Positions 1-8,207 of a DNA stretch of 64,000 nt are shown in pieces. Origin of the DNA: CAVTWJ01 sp963849485. Its GTDB lineage: Bacteria; Oederibacteriota; Muellerivitia; Muellerivitales; Muellerivitaceae. Where the stretch lies: positions 6,409-70,408 of the forward strand of contig CAWKIF010000156.1 in the NCBI GenBank assembly GCA_963849485.1. Direction: 5' to 3'. The notes under the pieces were generated by a model. It made no database searches, was not told where the DNA came from, and was given only the letters and a program-made list of their open reading frames with translations. Position numbers and translations under genes: made by a program. Numbering within the stretch: the stretch's first letter is position 1; every line of letters starts with the position of its first letter.

Positions 1-756
1 CCAATATTTGGGGTAGAGAAGCCACCATAAGGCGTTCCAATCCCATCCATTTCCATGGGGAGTCGATACCATATACCCGAGCCAGGGGAGAAAGGGGAGT
101 GCCCCGGCCATCGAACCGAGAACCCAGGAAACCCATCGGACCTGCTTGTCGTGGATCGCCGTCCATAGAAAGACTCCGCCGGCTAAAAAGAACCCGGACA
201 TATGGATTTGCCCAAGGCAGGCTCCCACCAACCCCCAAAAGAAAGCACCTAGCCTTTTATGCCGATAGTGCCAGGCGATCCAAAACAGCACGCAAAAAAT
301 AGGGAGCGTGCACTGGGCCCATATTTTCCTCTGGAAAATGACCGCGAATGGATTAACCGCCGCCAAGGCCGTGCCCCATAGCCAATAGATTCTTTCCGGC
401 CCCGGCAGAATGCTGAAACTAAAGAAGGCCAGAAGCGCCAGGGCGCCGAGGTTGAGCCATTGGACCGCGCGGGCCAATTCCGGGGGGGTGGTCGCGTGGG
501 ATATTTTCGAGAGGGCCAGGAAAACCCAAACACTCATCCCCGGATTTTTCATGCTGTAAACACCCGAAGTCATGCCAAAGAGCGGCCAGGTCTCAATGCC
601 TTGAGCCTTCTGGGTGGCCGTAAACATGTAAATCTCATCACTCTTGTATTCAATATCCCCCGGGAAGGAAAGCCGGAGCGCGGCCCCTAAGGCCAGGGCC
701 AATAAAAGAAAAATCAGCCATTTTTTCCGGGCATGAAGGGTGGGGGCTTCGTTCAT
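1..756 (-). CDS. GT-C type membrane glycosyltransferase (partial, 3' end outside window)
   Basis: The frame starts at an ATG at 756 and stays open for 252 codons to the window edge, so the C-terminus is missing. After a short basic N-terminus comes a hydrophobic segment and then FPGDIEYKSDEIYMF, an acidic loop of the kind that follows the first transmembrane helix in GT-C glycosyltransferases (GT39/ArnT/PMT-like), where an aspartate acts in catalysis. Several more hydrophobic segments follow. Such enzymes transfer sugars from polyprenyl-phosphate donors on the periplasmic side. The acceptor and exact family cannot be read from this fragment. It is the first gene of any operon it belongs to, because 77 bp separate it from the gene upstream. 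Confidence 0.6.
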   Translation of the reverse strand, partial: MNEAPTLHARKKWLIFLLLALALGAALRLSFPGDIEYKSDEIYMFTATQKAQGIETWPLFGMTSGVYSMKNPGMSVWVFLALSKISHATTPPELARAVQWLNLGALALLAFFSFSILPGPERIYWLWGTALAAVNPFAVIFQRKIWAQCTLPIFCVLFWIAWHYRHKRLGAFFWGLVGACLGQIHMSGFFLAGGVFLWTAIHDKQVRWVSWVLGSMAGALPFLPWLGYMVSTPHGNGWDWNALWWLLYPKYW

Positions 757-833
757 TTCACCAACCAATAGGGATGATCCGACACATTTAAATCCGGGAA
801 TAAGCGCGGTCAATAACGCGAATAGTTTTTAAG

Positions 834-1283
834 TTACCGCAGGGTCAGGGACAGAAAAGAAAATTCCAAAGAGATTAACCCAAAAATAAACATCATCCCG
901 AGAATGAACCATCCCCAACCCTCAGTGACGGGGGCACCTAAAAGGGGTTTTTTGGCGGGCCAAACCTGGATGTAATCCCCCGGCGCCGGTTCCAATTGAT
1001 CCGGCCAAGCGGGGTAGAAGCAATACACGTGGTCGTAGGATTTTTTATCCAACTTCAAGTTAACGTCAAAAAGGCCCCCGAGGCGGCAACCGGTCTGGAT
1101 TTTCCCCATATGGTTCGAGGCGCTTTGAACTTTGGCTTCATCCCCTCCCCGGAAGGTCACCACGGAGACCACCGGATAGGCCACAAGGATTATGGCCACG
1201 ACTAAAAAAACCATGGCGAGAACGGTTCCGACGATTTTTAAACCGACGAGCCGCAGGCTTTCCATCCAATTGAGTGAGGCCAT
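834..1283 (-). CDS. Small two-helix membrane protein of unknown function
   Basis: The 149-residue protein has a strong transmembrane helix at about residues 15-37, a soluble middle with two cysteines (about residues 66 and 88), and a second helix at about 122-145. This puts the middle domain outside the cytoplasm or in a re-entrant loop. The middle part has a GDYIQVWPAKKP stretch resembling the small beta domain of DUF3592-like membrane proteins, but the match is too weak to name it. It lies between the GT-C gene and sufT on the same strand, with 166 bp before it, so it is probably not part of the suf operon. No function is proposed. Confidence 0.6.
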   Translation of the reverse strand: MASLNWMESLRLVGLKIVGTVLAMVFLVVAIILVAYPVVSVVTFRGGDEAKVQSASNHMGKIQTGCRLGGLFDVNLKLDKKSYDHVYCFYPAWPDQLEPAPGDYIQVWPAKKPLLGAPVTEGWGWFILGMMFIFGLISLEFSFLSLTLR

Positions 1284-1449
1284 GGTGTTCCTTAACCAGG
1301 GGATTTCAAACTAGAAGTTTCACATTTTATCGGTGGATTTTGGAAGTTCCTACCGAATTTTGATTTTGGTCTTTGCGGCAGGAGTCCGTGAAGGGACAAG
1401 GAAAACCATGAATGGGATAGGTAGGATTTTTAGTCGCGGTTTAACGGTT

Positions 1450-2016
1450 TTACATCATTCCCAATTGTAACCGGGCGGCCTCGGTCATCAGGCTTTGGTT
1501 CCAGGGAGGTTCAAAAGTCACTTCCACAAAAGCTTCCCGAACTCCTGAAATCCGCGAAAGCTTTTCCTCGATTTCCGCTTTGAGAACGGTGGACATGCCG
1601 CAGCCAGGGGCGGTCAAGGTCATGACCACCTCCACCCTTTTCCCCCCCTCGGAATGGTCCTTGACGACGCATCCGTAGACCAGTCCCAATTCCACGATAT
1701 CCACGGGAATCTCAGGGTCATAACAGCTCTTCAGTGCCGTCCAAACCTTTTTCTCGACCGTGGCCGCATCCACCTGCTCTTGGTCCTTGTAATCAATCTT
1801 GAAGACCTTGGCTTCGGCCGGGACTTCCTTACCCAGGGCGTCCGCGTCCTTGCCCTCCACCCGGACCAGTTGCCCGTTGTCCCTTTGCAGGGTGAAGCTC
1901 CCGCCCAGGGTTTGGGTTAAATAAACCTTCTCGTCCTTAAAAACCACCGTCTCCGTCCCGTAGGGGATGGTAATGGCCTTGGCATCCCGGGATACGGTTA
2001 AAAGTTCGTATTTCAT
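1450..2016 (-). CDS. sufT: SufT, MIP18/DUF59-type iron-sulfur cluster assembly factor (long form)
   Basis: A 188-residue protein. Its N-terminal half is the extra domain of the long SufT form. The C-terminal half is a DUF59 domain with CYDPEIPVDIVELGLVY, the TAPGCGMS motif around the reactive cysteine, and FEPPWNQSLMTEAARLQLGM at the end. SufT proteins help mature or deliver Fe-S clusters made by the SUF machinery; the precise step is still debated for the family. It is the last gene of the suf operon. Its ATG overlaps the sufU stop codon (ATGA), which implies translational coupling. The length and motifs fit the family well. Confidence 0.9.
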   Translation of the reverse strand: MKYELLTVSRDAKAITIPYGTETVVFKDEKVYLTQTLGGSFTLQRDNGQLVRVEGKDADALGKEVPAEAKVFKIDYKDQEQVDAATVEKKVWTALKSCYDPEIPVDIVELGLVYGCVVKDHSEGGKRVEVVMTLTAPGCGMSTVLKAEIEEKLSRISGVREAFVEVTFEPPWNQSLMTEAARLQLGMM

Positions 2017-2483
2017 TCCCCGCTCCCCATGCCGTCATCGGTCGAGACCGGCTCTTTTTTCTCATGCAGGGCCGCGTCCAGAGTATGCCAGGCCAGGCTC
2101 GCGCATTTGACCCGGGCCGGGTATTCCCGCACCCCGGCGAAAACCTTCAGCTTGCCCAGCCCCTCGATGGTGGCGTCCTCCTGCCCCGTCACCAGGTGGT
2201 GGAACAGGTGGTACATCGTCTCGGCTTCCCGGGTGCTCTTCCCCTTCAAAGCGTCCGTCATCATGGAAGCCGAGGCCTTGGAGATGGCGCAGCCCGATCC
2301 CTTGAACTTGATGTCCTCGATCCTGCCCTGGTCGTCCAATTTGAGGTTCAGGGAAATGCGGTCCCCGCAGAGGGGATTGAACCCGTCCGCGTGGCGGTTG
2401 GGCGATTCCATATCGCCAAAGTTATGGGGATGCCTTTGGTGGTCCAGGATCACTTCCTGGTAGAGGTCCCTCAGGTCCGGCAT
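2013..2483 (-). CDS. sufU: SufU, SUF sulfur-acceptor/scaffold protein
   Basis: The 156-residue protein is IscU-like, with three conserved cysteines at about residues 39, 65 and 127 and Asp41 in the CGDRI motif. It carries the roughly 20-residue insertion between the second and third cysteine (about 80-110) that separates SufU from IscU. SufU-type proteins bind zinc and accept persulfide sulfur from SufS, and may also act as scaffold. The typical C-terminal LPPVK chaperone motif of IscU is absent, as expected for SufU. The gene lies 25 bp after sufS and overlaps sufT, so it is in the operon. Confidence 0.93.
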   Translation of the reverse strand: MPDLRDLYQEVILDHQRHPHNFGDMESPNRHADGFNPLCGDRISLNLKLDDQGRIEDIKFKGSGCAISKASASMMTDALKGKSTREAETMYHLFHHLVTGQEDATIEGLGKLKVFAGVREYPARVKCASLAWHTLDAALHEKKEPVSTDDGMGSGE

Positions 2484-2508
2484 GTTATTCCCTTTCGATC
2501 GTTCTTCA

Positions 2509-3804
2509 TCATCCGAAAAGTTCCAGCGCCTTATTCAAACCGATCACCAGCGCGTCCAGGTCTTGCATCGTGTTGTAGAGCGCCAGGGAAGCCCGTGCGG
2601 TCGCTGAAATGCCGTAACGATCCATCACCGGCTGGGCGCAATGGTGTCCGGCGCGAATGGCCACGCCCTCTTGGTCCAAGATGGTTCCCAGGTCATGGGG
2701 ATGGATCTCACCCAAAGTGAAAGAAAGCACTCCCGCCTTGTGAGTGGAGGTACCGATCAAGGTCAAACCGGGAACCCGCTTTAAAACCTTTGTTCCGTAG
2801 GCCAGCAGGATTTCCTCATGAGCGGCGATGACGGGCAACCCGATGTGGGAAACATAATCCAACGCGGACCCTAAACCGATCACTTCCGCAATGGCCGGAG
2901 TACCCGCTTCAAACTTGTGCGGAGGCTTCTTATAGAGAGTCTTTTCAAAGGTGACCGAGGAGATCATGTCCCCGCCGCCCTGGTAAGGAGGCATGGAGTC
3001 CAACAGGGCATATTTACCATACAGAACCCCGATTCCGGTTGGACCGTAAAGCTTGTGCCCCGAGAAGGCGTAAAAGTCGCAATCCAGCACCCGCACATCC
3101 ACTGTCATATGGGAAACGGCCTGGGCGCCATCCACCAACACCTTCGCTCCCTTTTCATGGGCCAGCCTGATCAATTCGGCCACCGGATTCACCGTACCCA
3201 GGGCGTTCGACACCTGGGTGAGGGCCAGCATCTTGGTTTTTGGGCTCAACAAGTCCGAGATATTTTTCAGGTTCAGGTCACCCTCGTCGGTGATGGGGAT
3301 GACCTTCAGCTTAGCGCCCATTTCATCACAGACCATCTGCCAGGGCACGATGTTGGAATGATGTTCCATTCCGGTGATGAGCACTTCATCACCGGGTTTC
3401 AAATGGGCCCTTCCCCAGGTCTGGGCCACCAGGTTGATGCCCTCGGTGGTTCCGCGGGTAAAGATGATCTCTTTCGAGTCCGCCGCGTTGATAAATTTCT
3501 GGATTTTTATTCGAACACACTCATAAACCTGGGTGGCCTGTTCGCTCAGGAAGTGCACACCCCGATGGATGTTGGCGTTCTGCTTGCGGTAATAGTTGTC
3601 CAGGGTCTCGATCACAACTAGGGGCTTCTGCGTGGTCGCCGCGTTGTCCAGGTACACCAGAGGCTTGTCGTGCACGAACGTCGAGAGTATGGGAAATTCT
3701 TCCCGGACCTTTACGACATCAAAATCTTTCGGTGTTTCTATATTGACGTTTTCTTTCTTCGTGGCTTTGTGGCTTTGGGTTGGATGTTGGTTCGTTGTAT
3801 TCAT
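2509..3804 (-). CDS. sufS: SufS, cysteine desulfurase (type II)
   Basis: A PLP enzyme of 431 residues that takes sulfur from cysteine as an enzyme-bound persulfide for Fe-S assembly. The PLP lysine is Lys251 in SGHKLYGPTG and the catalytic cysteine is Cys389 in IRAGHHCAQPVM; HHS near residue 149 stacks on the cofactor. I place the start at 3804 because its ATG overlaps the sufD stop codon (ATGA); the frame is open for 66 codons further upstream inside sufD. The first 25 residues are polar, unlike family members, and residues about 5-18 are encoded by a copy of the dispersed repeat (see the repeat at 3751-3792). The pair with SufU next door is the usual sulfur-transfer arrangement. Confidence 0.95.
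   Translation of the reverse strand: MNTTNQHPTQSHKATKKENVNIETPKDFDVVKVREEFPILSTFVHDKPLVYLDNAATTQKPLVVIETLDNYYRKQNANIHRGVHFLSEQATQVYECVRIKIQKFINAADSKEIIFTRGTTEGINLVAQTWGRAHLKPGDEVLITGMEHHSNIVPWQMVCDEMGAKLKVIPITDEGDLNLKNISDLLSPKTKMLALTQVSNALGTVNPVAELIRLAHEKGAKVLVDGAQAVSHMTVDVRVLDCDFYAFSGHKLYGPTGIGVLYGKYALLDSMPPYQGGGDMISSVTFEKTLYKKPPHKFEAGTPAIAEVIGLGSALDYVSHIGLPVIAAHEEILLAYGTKVLKRVPGLTLIGTSTHKAGVLSFTLGEIHPHDLGTILDQEGVAIRAGHHCAQPVMDRYGISATARASLALYNTMQDLDALVIGLNKALELFG
3751..3792 (+). repeat. Single arm of the 8-nt-periodic dispersed repeat, inside the 5' end of sufS
   Basis: On the minus strand this reads CCAACATCCAACCCAAAG followed by CCACAAAG and CCACGAAGAAAG. It closely matches the CCAAC-type arms at 43386-43431 and 52206-52264. 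Only one arm is present. It lies just after the sufS start codon and is translated. Confidence 0.7.
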
Positions 3805-5123
3805 GGTTTCTTCTCCCCCATCCAATCCTGGACCATTTTCTCGATGGGCTTTTGCAGATAGCCGGAAGGCACCCTTCCCACCATCTCGCCGGCAAAGGCG
3901 TAAACCAATAGTTCCTTGGCTTCTTTCGCCCCGATTCCCCTGGAGCGAAGGTAGAAGAGGGCTTCCTCGTCCAGTTGGCCCGTGGCCGAACCGTGGGAGC
4001 ACTTCACGTCGTCCGCGTAGATCTGAAGCTGGGGCTTGGCATAGACCGTGGCCGTTTCGGAAAGCTGGAGGTTCTTGTCGATTTGTCGGGCGTCGGTCTT
4101 CTGGGCGCTCTCCCGTACCAGCACCCGGCCGTCAAAGATGCCCGCCGCGTGGCCGTCCACCACCGTTTTGAAAAGTTGTTCGCTTTGGCCTTGTTCCACC
4201 GCGTGGTCCACGAAGGTGCGAACGTCCAAATGCTGTTTCCCTCGCCCTAAGGCCAGGCCCTCGAATACGCAATGGGCGTGGGGCCCGTTGAGGGCCGATT
4301 CCATTTCACTGCGTCCCAGGTTACCGCCCAGCGAGAACACCCGCGCGGTGAACTGGCTTCCCTGCGCCTGGTGCGCCGCCAGCGAACCCAGGTGAAAACT
4401 CAAGGGGCTTTCCTGTTGGATTTTGGTGTGGTCCAAACGCGCGTCTTTTTCCAGCGCCGCCTTGGTGACGGCGTTGGTGAAATAGGGTTTCAGGTTGTTG
4501 CCCCAATAGTGCTCGATGACCGAGGCCGAGGACCCCTCTTCCAGCAGCAGCAGGTTTCGAATATGCGATTGGGTGGCCAGACCGGTATTGCTCGAAAGAA
4601 AAACAAGATGCAGGGGTTTGTTCAGGTGAACCCCCGGCCCCAGATGCAGAAAGACCCCATCGGTGAAAAAGGCATAATTAAGCGATACAAAAGGCCGATT
4701 TTCGAAGGGGAGAATGTTGGAGAAATAGCGTTTCAGGGGGCCGTCCGCCAGGCTTTCGATGAGACTTCGCACCTTGGCGCCCCGGGGCAATTCGCCCACC
4801 GAGGAATGTTCCGGGTTGAAATGGCCATTCAAAAAGACCATCAAATGGGCCTTCGAAGTCTCAAAGCCCTGTGATTCCAGCTCGGCCTTCACCGCGTCCC
4901 GCACCGAACCTTCCTGGGTCAGGTTGAAGCTGTTCTTGTAAAACTCATCCAGGCTGGTGTGTTTCCACGATTCGTCATCAGAAGTGGGAAAGCCCGTTTC
5001 CTTGAAGGAAGCCAGAGACTTTTCTCGGGTATCCTTCAGCCAAAAGGGGTCCTTGTCCAGGGCGGTCTTTTCCCAGTCTGGGTAGAGGGAGAGGTAATTT
5101 TCTTTCGCTTGGATGGTTTCCAT
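3801..5123 (-). CDS. sufD: SufD, subunit of the SufBCD Fe-S scaffold
   Basis: A 440-residue member of the SufB/SufD family. The beta-helix core and the C-terminal helical region have family motifs such as KCSHGSATGQLDEEALFYLRSRGI (about residues 370-395) including the conserved histidine, followed by the EAKELLVYAFAGE helix. SufD pairs with SufB, and the SufBC2D complex builds Fe-S clusters using SufC ATP hydrolysis. The start ATG overlaps the sufC stop codon and the stop overlaps the sufS start, so it is coupled on both sides. Confidence 0.92.
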   Translation of the reverse strand: METIQAKENYLSLYPDWEKTALDKDPFWLKDTREKSLASFKETGFPTSDDESWKHTSLDEFYKNSFNLTQEGSVRDAVKAELESQGFETSKAHLMVFLNGHFNPEHSSVGELPRGAKVRSLIESLADGPLKRYFSNILPFENRPFVSLNYAFFTDGVFLHLGPGVHLNKPLHLVFLSSNTGLATQSHIRNLLLLEEGSSASVIEHYWGNNLKPYFTNAVTKAALEKDARLDHTKIQQESPLSFHLGSLAAHQAQGSQFTARVFSLGGNLGRSEMESALNGPHAHCVFEGLALGRGKQHLDVRTFVDHAVEQGQSEQLFKTVVDGHAAGIFDGRVLVRESAQKTDARQIDKNLQLSETATVYAKPQLQIYADDVKCSHGSATGQLDEEALFYLRSRGIGAKEAKELLVYAFAGEMVGRVPSGYLQKPIEKMVQDWMGEKKP

Positions 5124-5890
5124 CAGGCTCTCGCTTCTTCCTTGGCCTCGGGAATCCAGCCATAGCCGCTCTTCTCAAGCTCCAGGGCCAGTTCCTTGCC
5201 GCCCGATTTCACGATGCGTCCCTGGGCCAATACATGGATCTGGTCGGGCACGATATATTCCAACAGGCGCTGATAGTGGGTCACTAACAAGAAGGCCCGG
5301 TCCTTTCGGCGCAGGGCGTTGACGCCATCCGCGACAACCTTGAGGGCGTCGATATCCAGACCCGAATCGGTCTCATCCAGAATGGCCAGCTTCGGTTCCA
5401 ATACGGCCATCTGGAGAATTTCATTCTTCTTCTTTTCCCCGCCCGAGAATCCCTCGTTCACCGCTCGTTGGAGCATCGACTCATCCATCTTAAGGGGTTT
5501 GAGTTTGGCCTTGACCAGTTCCAGGAAATCCATGGCGTCAAGTTCTTCCTCGCCCCGGCTCTTGCGCAGGGCGTTCAAGGCCGCCTTGAGGAAATAGGTG
5601 TTATTCACGCCCGGTATCTCCACCGGGTACTGAAAAGCCAAAAAGATGCCCGCCCGAGCCCGGTCTTCAGGGGCCAGGGGCAAGAGATCTTTGCCTTCGT
5701 AAAGAATCGACCCGCCGTTGACTTCATATCCTTCCCGGCCTGACAAAACGTGAGCCAGGGTGCTCTTGCCCGAGCCGTTGGGTCCCATGATGGCGTGCAC
5801 TTCCCCGGCCTTCAGAGTGAGATTAATCCCCTTGAGGATCTGCTTATCATCAACTTTAACTTGTAAATTCTTGATCTCTAACATTTTCAT
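5123..5890 (-). CDS. sufC: SufC, ATPase of the SufBCD complex
   Basis: A 255-residue ABC-type ATPase with Walker A GPNGSGKST (about residues 36-44), the SufC-type signature FSGGEKKKNEILQM, and Walker B LAILDETDSGLD. It powers SufB-SufD rearrangement during Fe-S assembly in the cytoplasm and is not a transporter. Two ATGs are possible, at 5890 and two codons later at 5884; family proteins usually begin at the MLEIKNL corresponding to 5884. It follows sufB after a 61 bp gap, the longest in this operon. Confidence 0.95.
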   Translation of the reverse strand: MKMLEIKNLQVKVDDKQILKGINLTLKAGEVHAIMGPNGSGKSTLAHVLSGREGYEVNGGSILYEGKDLLPLAPEDRARAGIFLAFQYPVEIPGVNNTYFLKAALNALRKSRGEEELDAMDFLELVKAKLKPLKMDESMLQRAVNEGFSGGEKKKNEILQMAVLEPKLAILDETDSGLDIDALKVVADGVNALRRKDRAFLLVTHYQRLLEYIVPDQIHVLAQGRIVKSGGKELALELEKSGYGWIPEAKEEARA

Positions 5891-5951
5891 TTCCTCGGTT
5901 ATTGCAGTTCCCTAACAGCGATCAGCCAACCGCTAAAGGCTTTGATTAGAT

Positions 5952-7403
5952 TTATCCGACGCTGCCTTCCAGACTCACCGCCAGCAGTTTTTGCGCCTCG
6001 ACCGCGAACTCCATGGGAAGCTTGCGGAATACTTCCTTACAGAAACCATTCACAATCAGGTTCACCGCGTCCTCGCTTGAAAGCCCCCGCTGGCGGCAAT
6101 AGAAAACCTGGTCCTCGCTGATCTTCGAGGTGGAAGCCTCATGGCCCACCTTGGCGCTGTTGTTGCGCACATCGATATAGGGCACGGTATGGGCCCCGCA
6201 TTCCGACCCCATCAAGAGGGAGTCGCACTGGGTGAAGTTTTGAGCCCCTTCCGCCTTGGGCAGAATGCGCACCAGGCCCCGGTAGGTGTTCTGGCCGTGC
6301 CCGGCCGAAATGCCCTTTGAAATGATGGTGCTTTTGGTGTTTTTGCCAACATGGATCATCTTGGTTCCCGTGTCGGCCTGTTGCATATTGTTGGCCACCG
6401 CCACGGAGTAAAATTCGCCGACTGAATCGTCGCCTTGCAAAATACAGCTGGGGTATTTCCAGGTGATGGCCGAGCCGGTCTCGACTTGGGTCCAGGAAAT
6501 CTTGGAACCATTCCCCCGGCAAGCCCCGCGCTTGGTAACGAAGTTGTAAACACCTCCCTTACCGTTCTTGTCGCCAGGGTACCAGTTCTGAACGGTCGAG
6601 TACTTGATCTCGGCGTTCCCCAAGGCCACCAATTCCACAACAGCGGCATGGAGCTGATTCTCGTCACGCATTGGGGCCGTGCAGCCTTCTAGGTAGCTGA
6701 CGTAGGATCCTTCGTCGGCGATCAAAAGTGTTCGTTCGAATTGGCCGGTCTTGGCCGCGTTAATTCGGAAGTAGGTGGAAAGCTCCATCGGACACCGTAC
6801 ACCCTTGGGAATGTAGCAGAAAGACCCATCGGTAAAGACCGCGCTGTTCAGGGCCGCGAAAAAGTTGTCGTTATAAGGCACTACCGTGCCCAGGTATTTC
6901 TCGATCAGGTCCGGGTGTTCCAGCACCGCCTCGGAGAAGGAGCAAAAGATGACCCCCATCTCGCCGAGTTTCTTCTTAAAGGTCGTTCCCACGGATACAC
7001 TGTCAAAGACCGCGTCCACGGCCACCCCGGCCAGCATTTCCCTCTCTTGCAGTGGCACGCCCAATTTCTCGAAAGTCTTGAGGATCTCCGGGTCCACCTC
7101 GGCCAGACTCTTGGGCCCGTTGGTCTTGGGCGCGGAATAATAAACAATGTCCTGGTAGTCGATGGCCGGGTAATGCACCGAGGGCCACTTGGGTTCTTTC
7201 ATCTTGGTCCAATGGCGGAAGCTTTTCAGGCGCCACTGCAAAAGAAAGTCGGGTTCCTTTTTCTTGTGCGAAATGAATCGGATGATGTCTTGGTTCAGTC
7301 CCGGCGGGGCGCTATCGGCTTCGATGTCGGTGACGAAACCGAATTTGTAGTCTTCACTAGTGACTTGTTCGACGGCTCTATTTTGCGTATCGGCGGCGGC
7401 CAT
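5952..7403 (-). CDS. sufB: SufB, Fe-S scaffold subunit
   Basis: 483 residues. The core ends with VGHEASTSKISEDQVFYCRQ, which holds the conserved cysteine, histidine and glutamate used for cluster assembly in SufB, followed by GLSSEDAVNLIVNGFCKEV. The start is set at the ATG at 7403, which has a GAGGAA ribosome-binding site lying in the end of the regulator gene 8 bp upstream; the open frame runs further upstream inside that gene but would be unlike any SufB. It is the first structural gene of the suf operon. Confidence 0.95.
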   Translation of the reverse strand: MAAADTQNRAVEQVTSEDYKFGFVTDIEADSAPPGLNQDIIRFISHKKKEPDFLLQWRLKSFRHWTKMKEPKWPSVHYPAIDYQDIVYYSAPKTNGPKSLAEVDPEILKTFEKLGVPLQEREMLAGVAVDAVFDSVSVGTTFKKKLGEMGVIFCSFSEAVLEHPDLIEKYLGTVVPYNDNFFAALNSAVFTDGSFCYIPKGVRCPMELSTYFRINAAKTGQFERTLLIADEGSYVSYLEGCTAPMRDENQLHAAVVELVALGNAEIKYSTVQNWYPGDKNGKGGVYNFVTKRGACRGNGSKISWTQVETGSAITWKYPSCILQGDDSVGEFYSVAVANNMQQADTGTKMIHVGKNTKSTIISKGISAGHGQNTYRGLVRILPKAEGAQNFTQCDSLLMGSECGAHTVPYIDVRNNSAKVGHEASTSKISEDQVFYCRQRGLSSEDAVNLIVNGFCKEVFRKLPMEFAVEAQKLLAVSLEGSVG

Positions 7404-7411
7404 ATCGTTCC

Positions 7412-7918
7412 TCAAGCGTTCTGGGCCGGCTGGCCCTGGGGTATCACGGCGCTTCCACGGTTTCCCGTCGCTGATTGTTGAAGGTATTTCTGCATTTCGG
7501 GTTCGGTCTGGACCAGGTCTGAAAGGCGGCATTTCTTCAGGTAGCTGGAGACCGAGATGTCCAGCCCTCTCCAAAGCGACCGGATGGCGCAATCCATCGT
7601 GTGCACGCATCCCAGATGGTCTCCGGAGGGTGTTTCGCAGACTTCTTCTTGTTGGAAGAATTTTCCGGACATGGCTTCCATAACTTCATGAACATTGATG
7701 TCCTGGGGGGCGTGGCTGAGCTGGTAGCCCCCGCTTTGGCCCCGCAGGCTTTGGACGAGACCGGCTTTTCGAAGGCCCATCATGATTTTGGCCACATAAG
7801 CGGGGGTCAGACCTTCCTTTTGGGAAAGTTCAGTGAGGGTGCTCTGCCCCTTAGGACCCTTCTTGGCCATTTGGAGCATCAGTCGGAGCCCATATTCCTC
7901 GGTGGATGAAAACTTCAT
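7412..7918 (-). CDS. Rrf2-family regulator (IscR/SufR-like) of the suf operon
   Basis: 168 residues with an N-terminal winged helix: MKFSSTEEYGLRLML, then the recognition helix near TPAYVAKIMMGLRKAGLV and the RGQSGGYQL wing. Three cysteines at 94, 104 and 110 (C-x9-C-x5-C) match the [2Fe-2S] ligand layout of IscR-type sensors. The C-terminal tail after about residue 135 is longer than usual and low in conservation. It is the first gene of the suf operon. A palindrome overlapping its own promoter (7963-7980) fits autoregulation by cluster status, as known for IscR. Whether it represses or activates is inference from operator placement. Confidence 0.9.
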   Translation of the reverse strand: MKFSSTEEYGLRLMLQMAKKGPKGQSTLTELSQKEGLTPAYVAKIMMGLRKAGLVQSLRGQSGGYQLSHAPQDINVHEVMEAMSGKFFQQEEVCETPSGDHLGCVHTMDCAIRSLWRGLDISVSSYLKKCRLSDLVQTEPEMQKYLQQSATGNRGSAVIPQGQPAQNA

Positions 7919-7962
7919 CGGCCTTTCCTTAAAACCCTTGAATTAGCCTCAATTTCGTCAAT

Positions 7963-8006
7963 CTTGACTATAAAGTCAAGTATAAGACCTCAGAAATTTT
8001 CTTCAA
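7963..8006 (-). promoter_or_regulatory. suf operon promoter with Rrf2/IscR-type operator
   Basis: Reading the minus strand, TTGAAG (8001-8006) and TATACT (7979-7984) are separated by 16 nt, a good sigma-70 promoter. A perfect inverted repeat, CTTGACTATAAAGTCAAG (7963-7980; 7-bp arms, 4-nt centre), overlaps the end of the -10 box and the start site. Its GACT/AGTC core resembles the type 1 site of E. coli IscR, one base shorter in the centre. Bound protein here would block polymerase. Confidence 0.75.
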
Positions 8007-8018
8007 GTGGTGTTTGAT

Positions 8019-8207
8019 TTAAGGGTTGGGTTGGGAGCCGAAATGAAAATGATGCAAATTATAGATAATCGGCCTTGTATCGATAACCAATAAATCCCAG
8101 AGAAACTTCAAAATAAACCGGGTCTGATGCCAATAAAAGATGGAGACCGCCAGTAAGACCGCAAAAAGGATTGCTATGACAGCTTTTCCGCTTCCTTCTC
8201 CGTACAT
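8019..8207 (-). CDS. Small single-pass membrane peptide coupled to the gluconokinase gene
   Basis: A 62-residue frame with one hydrophobic helix (about residues 8-25, IAILFAVLLAVSIFYW) and a His/Asn-rich tail. Its ATG overlaps the gluconokinase stop codon (TAATG), so it could be translated by re-initiation. I know no family for it. Support is limited to the overlap, the clean helix and the lack of another gene in the space before the suf promoter; it could still be a chance frame. Confidence 0.4.
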   Translation of the reverse strand: MYGEGSGKAVIAILFAVLLAVSIFYWHQTRFILKFLWDLLVIDTRPIIYNLHHFHFGSQPNP

